This document shows, piece after piece, positions 57,276 through 64,000 of a DNA stretch of 64,000 bases. A model generated the notes under the pieces. That model ran no database searches, was not told the DNA's origin, and was given only the letters and a program-made list of their open reading frames with translations. Every line of letters begins with the position of its first letter. Position 1 is the first letter of the stretch. The DNA comes from Ignavibacteria bacterium (GTDB taxonomy: Bacteria; Bacteroidota; Ignavibacteria; Kapaibacteriales; Kapaibacteriaceae). The stretch spans positions 1 through 64,000 of the forward strand of contig CANMBE010000011.1 of assembly GCA_947495975.1 (NCBI GenBank). Direction: 5' to 3'. The translations under genes and the position numbers were made by a program.

Positions 57276-57926
57276 ATGCAACTCTACGTAGACAGTGCCA
57301 ACCTCAAAGAAATTCAACACGCCGCTTCAATGGGCTTCATCAGTGGTGTAACAACCAATCCGTCGTTACTCGCCAAAGAAGACCCATCTACAAACATTCG
57401 CGATCTGATCCTCAACATTCACAAGAGCATTGGTGGTCATATCAGTGTTGAGGTAATCAGCACTGAGACGGACGGAATGTTGCGCGAAGCGGACGAGATA
57501 CTTTCGTGGTTCCCTGAAGCAACAATTAAGATCCCATTCATACCTGCTGGACTTGCTGCAGTCCGCAAACTTTCCGACCAGGATATTCCAACAAACGTAA
57601 CGTTGCTCTTCACTGCAAATCAGGCGCTCATCGCTGCTAATGCTGGGGCTACATACGTAAGTCTGTTCTTGGGCAGGCTTGATGATATCGGCACAGATAG
57701 TATGCAGGCCGTTCACGACACCTGCGAAATCTGGGACGCTCAGGGTCTAGACTCATTTATTATCGCTGCATCAATCCGTACACCAATCCATTTGCTTGAA
57801 TGCGCAAAGGCCGGCGCTCATATCGCCACGGTTCCATACAAAGTGCTCATGCAATCCATGAAGCACCCGCTTACAGATTCTGGGCTTGAAACGTTTATCA
57901 AGGACGCAACGAAACTCACGATGTGA
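57276..57926 (+). CDS. Small transaldolase / fructose-6-phosphate aldolase-like protein
   Basis: Class I aldolase of the TalC/FSA group, forming a Schiff base with Lys85 in ATIKIPFIP. It has 216 residues. Conserved parts: LYVDSANLKEIQHA, SGVTTNPSLLAKE, VEVISTETDGM, NVTLLFTANQALIAANAGA and IIAASIRTPIHLLECAKAGA. At the position of E. coli FSA Tyr131 it has Phe131, as transaldolases do, pointing to transaldolase rather than fructose-6-phosphate aldolase activity (established: F/Y at this position separates the two). Leu130 replaces the usual Pro in the VSPFVGR-type motif, which is unusual. It sits between an MqnA-like gene and a thioredoxin-like gene. Confidence 0.88.
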   Translation: MQLYVDSANLKEIQHAASMGFISGVTTNPSLLAKEDPSTNIRDLILNIHKSIGGHISVEVISTETDGMLREADEILSWFPEATIKIPFIPAGLAAVRKLSDQDIPTNVTLLFTANQALIAANAGATYVSLFLGRLDDIGTDSMQAVHDTCEIWDAQGLDSFIIAASIRTPIHLLECAKAGAHIATVPYKVLMQSMKHPLTDSGLETFIKDATKLTM

Positions 57927-57945
57927 TTTGCGTGTTGTGAAGTCT

Positions 57946-58461
57946 ATGAATAAGATCTTGCGCCTCGCTCTGCTTTCACTCCTGCTGTTTACATTCTCTT
58001 CCGTCCACGCCAATGAAAAGGCCGTGGGTAAGAGTGCCATGGAGTTTACTCTCGAAGATCAGTTCAGCCAGAAGTGGTCATGGTCTAATCATTGGAAGGG
58101 TAAGCCTACAATACTTGTGATGAGTGATTGGAAAGGCAGCGACTATGCAAATAGATGGACGGCACCACTTGTAGCACGTTTTAAAGATCGTGTGCAATAT
58201 GTTGCCCTTGCCGATGTATCGCTTGCCCCAAGCTTTCTCAAAGGGTACTTGCGCGACCGGTTTAAGGGTGTCTACCAACATAGTGTTCTCTTAGACTGGG
58301 ATGGTGACGTGTTTACGCATTATGTTGCACAGCCCGGTCTTGCGAACGTACTCTACATAGACTCATCGGGGATCGTCCGCCTACACACATGGGGGCAAGG
58401 GGCTCAGGATCACGTTGAAAAATTCGCAAACGCACTTGACCTTTTGTTAACTGCACCGTAA
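57946..58461 (+). CDS. Exported thioredoxin-like protein without the CXXC
   Basis: 171 residues from the ATG at 57946, with a signal peptide (MNKILRLALLSLLLFTFSSVHA). The mature part reads like a thioredoxin/redoxin domain (EFTLEDQFSQKWSWSNHWKGKPTI..VLYIDSSGIVRLHTWG), but where the redox CXXC is normally found it has VMSDWKGSDYANRW, with no Cys. Thus it is likely not an oxidoreductase; perhaps a carrier or binding domain. Nothing else identifies it. It may follow the aldolase in the same transcript, 19 bases after its stop. Confidence 0.65.
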   Translation: MNKILRLALLSLLLFTFSSVHANEKAVGKSAMEFTLEDQFSQKWSWSNHWKGKPTILVMSDWKGSDYANRWTAPLVARFKDRVQYVALADVSLAPSFLKGYLRDRFKGVYQHSVLLDWDGDVFTHYVAQPGLANVLYIDSSGIVRLHTWGQGAQDHVEKFANALDLLLTAP

Positions 58462-58476
58462 CCACGTGGTCTGCTC

Positions 58477-59133
58477 ATGCCAGTACTTGTTGATAAATCC
58501 GCAAAACGTCTAGAAATTGTGCGCAGTGCAGCGGATGTATTTGCTCGTACCGGATATCACGAAACCAAGATGCAGGATATTGCCACTGCTGCCGATATTG
58601 GCAAGGGTACGATCTATGAATATTTCCGCACAAAAGAGCAGCTCTTTCTTGCTGTTTATGACGTGTGGATGAGCGACTACGAAGCATTGATTCAACAACG
58701 TGTAGATGCATCACCCGATGCAATGAGTAAGGTTGATGCAATCCGCGATAGTGCGGTTGAGTTTTATGAGTCTCGCGCTGAGCAGGCACCCCTTCTCTTA
58801 GAGTTTTGGGCTCATTCGCTACGAACAGATAATCCGGCATTTCTTGAACGCATTACACGCACGCGTACGTTCTTGCACAATCTGGGGATCAAGCTAACGC
58901 GTGAATTAGTTGATGCAGGCTGGTTCACAGAAGTAGATGCCAAGGCGTTCGCAGATCTAGAAGCGGGTATAAGCGACGGTATTTTTCTTGCATGGGTGCT
59001 CGAAGGCAGATCGTTTTCGCTCCACAAGGCATTTACGTTCCGCCAGAGTGTTATCGGCCTTGGGCTTCTATCGCCAGACGCCAGAGCGCTGCTTCATGAG
59101 AAGTTGGGTCGCAAACTAAAACGCGGGCTATAA
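58477..59133 (+). CDS. TetR/AcrR-family regulator
   Basis: The 218 residues have a typical N-terminal helix-turn-helix: ADVFARTGYHETKMQDIATA, ADIGKGTIYEYFRTKEQLFL (~17-57), in which the last helix sits on DNA. The C-terminal ligand domain (~70-200) is not recognised. It follows the thioredoxin-like gene by 15 bases and is followed convergently by the acyltransferase. No nearby operator palindrome is obvious. The target is unknown; local genes are candidates. Confidence 0.85.
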   Translation: MPVLVDKSAKRLEIVRSAADVFARTGYHETKMQDIATAADIGKGTIYEYFRTKEQLFLAVYDVWMSDYEALIQQRVDASPDAMSKVDAIRDSAVEFYESRAEQAPLLLEFWAHSLRTDNPAFLERITRTRTFLHNLGIKLTRELVDAGWFTEVDAKAFADLEAGISDGIFLAWVLEGRSFSLHKAFTFRQSVIGLGLLSPDARALLHEKLGRKLKRGL

Positions 59134-59157
59134 AGTAACCGAACATTTCTCATAGCG

Positions 59158-60399
59158 CTACACCAGCATGAGATATGCAAGCAATGCTAGCGAACCGTAA
59201 CGCACCGTTGTCTTTATCTCCGGACGGATTGATGATCGCTCATAGTGATCTACAAGCCACGCGATGAGTAGCGTGATGATCATGATGGAGACCATCATAA
59301 CAAGTCCGCCAGCGAGTCCAAACTCCCGAGTTGATGTACGACCAATACCGTCCCACCACGGCGTACCAAAGAGTAGCACGAGATGGATAACGTAGATATA
59401 GAGCGATCGCGTACCAAATAACACATACCAGTTTCGCAGTCGGTATGTATGCTGCAAAACAAAAACGCAGCCACTGAAGATCATGAGAACAATTCCAACT
59501 CTGCGCACAACAAGGAGAACGCTTTCAGGTGACTCAAGGATATTTGACGTAACACCATTGGCTAAGAAAATGTGATGCAAGGCAAGGGCAACGCCAGCAA
59601 TCACACCACCAACCAGAAGACCGAGTTTCTTCAGCTGCTGATCACGAAACTGGTTTGGTATACTATGCAGGTATGCGCCAACTGAAACTCCAAAGAACAG
59701 ATACGAACCGAATGGAAAAAACGGAAATAGAGATCCATGTGCCGAACTCAGGTAAGGGGCTAGCCATGCCGGCGCATTTAACTCAATAATCGGCAGTCGC
59801 ATGAGTGGTGTTACAGCAACAATGAAAACGCCTACGAACAGTCCCACCTTACCCATCGAAGCAACTGAGCGCGTTTTCTGCACGATCAGCACATACACGA
59901 GCAACGTGATGCCCGTTAGCTGCAAGATGTTTACCGCAAGAAAGCTCTTCATCGCATTTGATGATAGAAACGGTAGATCCCAAATCCTATTTGCTGGAAA
60001 AAAGAGGAGATAGCCAAGCCCCGTGATCGTAATCGCCCATCGGATGCGTTTCCCCACCGCATCCTCGCGAATTTGACCATCGGGGTTGCGCTTCGTTGCA
60101 AACACATGTACCGCACCCGACACCATCAAGAAAACTGGTGCGGTAAAACCACGAATCCAATGCCATACGCTCCAGGGGGCCTGTGTGACGTCGATTATTG
60201 ATGGCGACACGAGAGCATCAAGAACGTGACCTTGCATCATGAAAAGCATGGCAAGGAATCGAGCAAGATCAAGCGCATATAACCGTCCATCAGACGCTAA
60301 AGTGTGGGTGGTTGTGGATTTGCGACCTTCACGCTCAGCGATGGCCCTTTTAAAGGGTTGTACAAGCGAACCTCGATATGTAGCATACAGCGCTTTCAT
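59158..60399 (-). CDS. Second multi-pass acyltransferase-like membrane protein
   Basis: About 413 residues from the ATG at 60399. It holds about ten hydrophobic helices, starting after a basic N-terminus at RLYALDLARFLAMLFMMQGHVLDAL, an ALDLARFLA..H pattern typical of this acyltransferase class. The start is uncertain: an in-frame ATG at 60510 would add 37 polar residues and overlaps a likely promoter for the divergent desaturase, so I prefer 60399. Long range similarity to the 17724 protein is by layout only. A role in acylating envelope lipid or sugar is a guess. Confidence 0.6.
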   Translation of the reverse strand: MKALYATYRGSLVQPFKRAIAEREGRKSTTTHTLASDGRLYALDLARFLAMLFMMQGHVLDALVSPSIIDVTQAPWSVWHWIRGFTAPVFLMVSGAVHVFATKRNPDGQIREDAVGKRIRWAITITGLGYLLFFPANRIWDLPFLSSNAMKSFLAVNILQLTGITLLVYVLIVQKTRSVASMGKVGLFVGVFIVAVTPLMRLPIIELNAPAWLAPYLSSAHGSLFPFFPFGSYLFFGVSVGAYLHSIPNQFRDQQLKKLGLLVGGVIAGVALALHHIFLANGVTSNILESPESVLLVVRRVGIVLMIFSGCVFVLQHTYRLRNWYVLFGTRSLYIYVIHLVLLFGTPWWDGIGRTSTREFGLAGGLVMMVSIMIITLLIAWLVDHYERSSIRPEIKTTVRYGSLALLAYLMLV

Positions 60400-60488
60400 G
60401 CTGCAAAACTCACGAACACTTGTATCAGTACCCAATGAATCGTTTTTCACGCTTTTGTCAGAGATCCTGGAACGCAAGGCGTTAGCCA

Positions 60489-60496
60489 TATGTTTG
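60489..60496 (+). promoter_or_regulatory. TAnnTTTG element before the CrtI-like gene
   Basis: TATGTTTG matches the -7 consensus. It lies 30 bases before the GTG at 60527, fitting a leader of about 24 bases with a gggag ribosome site. No -33 match seen. Confidence 0.35.
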
Positions 60497-60526
60497 TTAT
60501 CAGCACTCATTCAACGCGGGAGTATT

Positions 60527-62023
60527 GTGAAGGTCATAATAATCGGAAGTGGTTTTGGCGGCCTTACAGCAGCTATCAGGCTTTGTGCAAAGGGGTTTGA
60601 TGTTGAGATTGTAGAAAAACGCGATAAGCCAGGAGGTCGCGCATACGTCTATGAACAGGATGGATTTGTGTTTGATGGCGGTCCAACAATCATCACCGCC
60701 CCATGGCTTATTCATGATTTGTTTGAACTCTGCGGCAAGAAGACTGATGACTATGTAACACTTGTTCCCATTGATCCATTCTACAACGTGCGGTTTCAAG
60801 ATGGAACGGTTTTTCGTTACAACGGAAATCGCGAAGATGTCATTCGTCAAATCCGTGATTTTAATCCCGAAGATGTAAAAGGCTACGAGCGTTTTTTCGA
60901 AAAGACTGCTGCGATATTCAAAACTGGTTTTGATCTTATCGATCAGCCATTCACGTATGTAACAGACATGCTAAAGGTGCTTCCACAATTGATCGGCCTA
61001 CGCGCTGATCGCAGTGTTGCTTCGTTGGTAAACTCGTACATCAAAGATCCTCGTCTTCGTCAAGTCTTTTCATTTCACCCCCTGCTTGTTGGCGGTAATC
61101 CGTTTCAGACTACAAGCATCTACGCGTTGATCCATAAGCTTGAACAAGAGTGGGGCGTCTGGTTTGCCATGGGAGGTACCGGTGCATTGGTGAAAGCAAT
61201 GGTGAAGCTGTTTACTGATATGGGCGGACGTATCAGGTACGAATCCGAAGTTGACCAGATTCTTATAGCCCCTTTACCAACAGAGAATCCACGCGCTCAT
61301 GGCGTTCGCCTCGTGAGTGGCGAAGAGATTGATGCTGATGTTGTGGTATGTAATGGAGATGTGGCGCAGGCATATCTCTCGCTCATTCCAGACGTGTATC
61401 GAAAGCATAACACGGACAAACACATCAAGTCGATGCGGTATTCAATGTCATTGTTTGTGATCTATTTCGGTACAAACAAGCAATACCCAGATATGGCGCA
61501 TCATGAAATTCTGATGGGTCCGCGCTACAAAGAACTCGTTGAGGATGTTTTCACACAAAAGCATCTTGCGGAAGATTTCTCGCTGTATTTACATCGTCCA
61601 ACTGCCACAGATCCATCACTCGCCCCACCTGACTGTGATTCGTGGTATGTGCTATCTCCAGTTCCACATCTTGAATCAGATACGGACTGGACTATCATGA
61701 AGAAGGTATACCGAGATCGCATTATGAACGAACTTGAAAAGCGATACATGCCGGGATTACAACAACACATTGTTTCAGAACATATCATTGACCCCGTACA
61801 TTTCAGAGATACACTTAACTCACATCTTGGAAGTGCCTTCTCTGTAGAGCCCATACTAACACAGAGCGCGTGGTGGCGGCCTCACAACAAGAGTGAAGAC
61901 ATTGCGGGACTCTATTTTGTTGGCGCTGGTACACATCCAGGTGCAGGGCTACCGGGCGTCATGAGCAGCGGGACGATTGCTTCAAGAATGATTGCAAAAG
62001 AAGCAGTGGATGGCGCTCAATAA
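60527..62023 (+). CDS. crtI: CrtI-type phytoene desaturase-like FAD enzyme
   Basis: Carotenoid desaturase family: FAD-dependent stepwise desaturation or isomerisation of phytoene-type substrates. The start is GTG at 60527, with a gggag ribosome site 4 bases before it; a longer frame from 60239 overlaps the divergent gene. The 498 residues contain the N-terminal FAD-binding fold (VIIIGSGFGGLTAAIRLCAK), EKRDKPGGRAYVYEQDGF and FDGGPTIITAP, and the C-terminal GLYFVGAGTHPGAGLPGVMSSG signature of carotenoid desaturases. No crtB (phytoene synthase) is in the window. It may belong to a split pathway. The family also includes other desaturases, so the precise substrate is open. Confidence 0.88.
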   Translation: MKVIIIGSGFGGLTAAIRLCAKGFDVEIVEKRDKPGGRAYVYEQDGFVFDGGPTIITAPWLIHDLFELCGKKTDDYVTLVPIDPFYNVRFQDGTVFRYNGNREDVIRQIRDFNPEDVKGYERFFEKTAAIFKTGFDLIDQPFTYVTDMLKVLPQLIGLRADRSVASLVNSYIKDPRLRQVFSFHPLLVGGNPFQTTSIYALIHKLEQEWGVWFAMGGTGALVKAMVKLFTDMGGRIRYESEVDQILIAPLPTENPRAHGVRLVSGEEIDADVVVCNGDVAQAYLSLIPDVYRKHNTDKHIKSMRYSMSLFVIYFGTNKQYPDMAHHEILMGPRYKELVEDVFTQKHLAEDFSLYLHRPTATDPSLAPPDCDSWYVLSPVPHLESDTDWTIMKKVYRDRIMNELEKRYMPGLQQHIVSEHIIDPVHFRDTLNSHLGSAFSVEPILTQSAWWRPHNKSEDIAGLYFVGAGTHPGAGLPGVMSSGTIASRMIAKEAVDGAQ

Positions 62024-62316
62024 CGGAGCACATCGTATTGTATCGGAACGCCCACTACAAGCTGTGTATGACCTTAAAGAAGCATTCATTTGTTTGAGAA
62101 TGCGATATACCCTGAGTGCAATTCAACGCCAAGTAGATGATGATGATGTTATTATTCGTCCAACAAATGTGAAACCTGCAAAGCGCTTATCAATACATTG
62201 CGCGGTTGGGTCCTGCTCGGATGTGGAGAACAATACGGCAACGAGCGTGGGTAGTTTGTTAATACTCTATCAAAGACATCGGCCCGCAAAAAAACACAGA
62301 ATAAAGTTGTCGCCGT
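62024..62316. other. 293-base gap without a convincing gene
   Basis: The largest gap in the window. It lies between two convergent genes (CrtI-like and phosphoesterase). A plus-strand frame from about 62010 (MALNNGAHRIVSERPL) runs on through the phosphoesterase's antisense strand to 62420, but resembles no phytoene synthase or other protein I know. A run of Gs/As and a T-tract on the minus strand near 62289-62296 are the only features I see; no clear hairpin terminator is visible. It may be a gene remnant. Confidence 0.5.
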
Positions 62317-63282
62317 CTAATGTTCACGGTCACTCTTTATTGGTGCTGGATGAATCACAAATGAGTCACCTGGTGACTGTAGTCCATAGAGCGGAATCAT
62401 TTCAACTCGCAGACTTGTAATCTCTCTTTGAAGTGCGAGATAATGAAAAGGGCGCACAGTTCCACCAGGATAGAAGTCGTCATGTCTACGCAAGGTTTCT
62501 TCGAGATAAAGAATGTGACGAGGACCTCCTCCACCGCCAGATACAACGTAACGAACATTGTTATGTTGAAAACGCTCGTAAGAATGGCTGTGTCCACTTA
62601 ACCAGAGACGTGATTTGTGAGATCGCTCAAAAATTGGAATGAAGTACGTTTGAAGTATATGCTCATCTGGCACGATAGCTGAATTCGTAAAAGGTGGATG
62701 ATGTCCACACACTACAATACAGCGGATGGCAGGATTGGCGGTCATTTGGCGCATTCGTGTTTTAAACCAGCGCAACTCTTTTACAGCAGAGTCTCGATTG
62801 AACTCATCAAAATTTGTGTTAAGCATCACAAATCCAATCGAATCAACCACAACCGTGTACCATGTAGAGCGAATAGCGGGGAATCGCGCCGCCATATTCT
62901 TATACGCTACGCGGTCTTGTCCGAGATATTCATGATTGCCAAAAATTGGAAAGACTGGGATACCCGTCCTTCTCACTGGTTGCATGATTTGGTCAAAGAA
63001 CTTCCAGTCTTCTGACGATGATCCAGTAAAAACTTGATCACCAAGCAAGATCAACGCATCAGGGCATTCATCAGCTACCTGCTGCATAAGCTGCGAGTGG
63101 ATCTTATTCTGTTCTCGCCACACTTCCCATAAATCTGTCCTTTGAAGGTCGCCTATTACGGCTACCCGAAGATTCGTGCCCATTGGCACTGCTGACGAAA
63201 ATGGCTTTCTCGGTAGACGAGGCGTTGCGCAGTGCGCCAAGAGCAAAAAAGAGGCTGTTATGATGACACTCAATCGCACCAA
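62317..63282 (-). CDS. Lipoprotein calcineurin-like phosphoesterase
   Basis: The 321 residues have a lipoprotein signal MVRLSVIITASFLLLAHC (Cys18). Metal motifs run VAVIGDLQRTD (~41), LILLGDQVF, FGNHEYLG, VVCGHHPPF and LSGHSHSYER, so it holds the two-metal site of the family (GD, GD, GNHE, GHH, GHSH). The VVSGGGGGPRH segment near 245 matches PAP-type acid phosphatases. The substrate is unknown. Its ATG overlaps the ccmB stop by 13 bases, so they are probably co-transcribed. Confidence 0.8.
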   Translation of the reverse strand: MVRLSVIITASFLLLAHCATPRLPRKPFSSAVPMGTNLRVAVIGDLQRTDLWEVWREQNKIHSQLMQQVADECPDALILLGDQVFTGSSSEDWKFFDQIMQPVRRTGIPVFPIFGNHEYLGQDRVAYKNMAARFPAIRSTWYTVVVDSIGFVMLNTNFDEFNRDSAVKELRWFKTRMRQMTANPAIRCIVVCGHHPPFTNSAIVPDEHILQTYFIPIFERSHKSRLWLSGHSHSYERFQHNNVRYVVSGGGGGPRHILYLEETLRRHDDFYPGGTVRPFHYLALQREITSLRVEMIPLYGLQSPGDSFVIHPAPIKSDREH

Positions 63283-63944
63283 ATAATCTCAAAGACAAGT
63301 ACAGAGACAACGATGATTATGCCACTGTAGCAAAGCATCAATGTGAGATCTGGTAGCACATCATTCATACCAAGCCCAGCCATTGCGATGAGTGTTGCGC
63401 CAATCCCTGGCATTACGAGTGGCAACAATACAGGGAATGAGAGTATTGGTAGCAGGGCATTACGCGTTCCTGCCTTGGCAACAATGGCTGACGTAATCGT
63501 AACAACAACTGCCATCCCAATGCTGCCTACAAGGGTAACGAGCAAGAGAATCCATGGCGATCCTACATGTACGGAGGTCATGAGGGCAACAAAGAGTGCT
63601 ACCACTGCCAGGTTCGATACAACAGCAATGATGATGTTGCCGAGAAGTTTTCCAAGAAAGACTTGCGTCGGTGGCGCACTTAGACGAAGGTAGAGCGCTG
63701 TGCCTCTTTCTTCTTCACTAATAAACCCCCTGGCAAGCCCCGTCATCGATGTAAAAAACATCACCACCCACAAGACTCCTGCGGCGATGGGTCTGGGCAT
63801 TGGTTCATCTGCACTTGCAAATGCAACGAGAACCACGGCCGTTACAACAAATAGCCCGATTGCAGTAAGACCATATCGTGTGCGGGTCTCACTCCGAATA
63901 TCTTTTACAACAACTGCTATCCATGGTAGGGGGCTAAACATCAC
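63270..63944 (-). CDS. ccmB: Heme exporter protein CcmB
   Basis: Inner-membrane part of the CcmABCD system that supplies heme for periplasmic cytochrome c maturation. The 224 residues hold about six transmembrane helices, and the family motif is present: GLARGFISEEERGTALYLRL near 68-87, then LGKLLGNIIIAVVSNL and the LPILSFPVLLPLVMPGIGAT segment. CcmA and CcmC, usually adjacent, are not in the window. The gene ends inside the following phosphoesterase. Upstream of it is another protein's end (63974-64000), so it may start its own unit. Confidence 0.9.
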   Translation of the reverse strand: MMFSPLPWIAVVVKDIRSETRTRYGLTAIGLFVVTAVVLVAFASADEPMPRPIAAGVLWVVMFFTSMTGLARGFISEEERGTALYLRLSAPPTQVFLGKLLGNIIIAVVSNLAVVALFVALMTSVHVGSPWILLLVTLVGSIGMAVVVTITSAIVAKAGTRNALLPILSFPVLLPLVMPGIGATLIAMAGLGMNDVLPDLTLMLCYSGIIIVVSVLVFEIIWCD

Positions 63945-63973
63945 GCCAATTTACACCATGAAGCAATGCGCCT

Positions 63974-64000
63974 CTACCAGCGATATTGTACGCCAACATT
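63974..64000 (-). CDS. Last codons of a probable outer-membrane protein, partial
   Basis: The minus strand reads NVGVQYRW followed by a stop at 63974-63976. An aromatic final residue with alternating hydrophobic residues is the signature of the last strand of outer-membrane beta-barrels. Only eight codons are visible, so this is a tentative call. Confidence 0.3.
   Translation of the reverse strand, partial: NVGVQYRW

Noticed and set aside
60400-60510. N-terminal extension of the second acyltransferase-like protein
   Set aside because: The extension is polar, unlike the family, and overlaps the likely crtI promoter.
61992-62420. Plus-strand frame after crtI as phytoene synthase
   Set aside because: No family motifs, and its last third is antisense to a well-supported phosphoesterase gene.

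Overview
The window looks like a chromosomal segment of a free-living, Gram-negative bacterium of the Bacteroidota/Chlorobiota neighbourhood. The lineage closest to mind is Ignavibacteria/Kapaibacteria; this is inference from gene content, not a search. Pointers are four very large secreted proteins ending in type IX (T9SS) sorting-like domains, a TonB-dependent receptor with a carboxypeptidase-regulatory-like N-terminus, a kynurenine 3-monooxygenase, an MqnA-like menaquinone protein, several genes with poor Shine-Dalgarno sites, and TAnnTTTG promoter-like elements. GC looks a little under 50%. I saw no rRNA, tRNA, CRISPR array, insertion sequence or prophage, and no gene-free stretch over 300 bases.

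Layout. 1-9669 (minus): the classic translation/RNA operon rimP-nusA-infB-rbfA-truB-ribF-rpsO, then a terminator and a structured leader before pnp, which runs off the left edge. 9820-18845: glutaryl-CoA dehydrogenase, a DinB-fold protein, a Kup potassium transporter, an outer-membrane beta-barrel, an HtrA protease, a Ppx/GppA phosphatase, a tiny membrane ORF and a multi-pass acyltransferase-like protein. 18931-31156: a TonB-dependent receptor followed by a T9SS-exported beta-helix protein with an internal duplication, a divergent secreted protein, and a 1.4-kilo-residue T9SS protein. 31227-35821 (minus): secD-secF-STAS-purA. 35901-44993 (plus): a tight run trmB, aat, OmpA-like lipoprotein, PBP1A, FAA hydrolase, two lipoproteins, kmo. 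44990-55927: mostly minus-strand envelope genes (Gly-rich T9SS protein, BadF-type sugar kinase, DUF3108, CtpA protease, IgGFc-binding-type T9SS protein, phosphoesterase), with a plus-strand LD-carboxypeptidase. 55910-62023: TrmH-type methylase, MqnA-like protein, small transaldolase, cysteine-less thioredoxin-like protein, TetR regulator, a second acyltransferase-like membrane protein (minus) and a CrtI-type desaturase. 62317-64000 (minus): a lipoprotein phosphoesterase, CcmB, and the last codons of a probable outer-membrane protein.

How it fits together: most of the window outside the translation operon concerns building, supplying and exporting to the envelope: Sec motor (SecDF), periplasmic quality control (HtrA, CtpA), peptidoglycan synthesis and turnover (PBP1A, LD-carboxypeptidase), TonB import, and T9SS cargo. 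The T9SS machinery itself is not in the window.

The most unusual signal is not a gene. The octamer ARGGGGCT (AGCCCCYT on the other strand) occurs 38 times by eye in 64 kb where about 4 are expected. It lies on both strands and in different codon frames, at the spacing typical of DNA-uptake or Chi-like sites.
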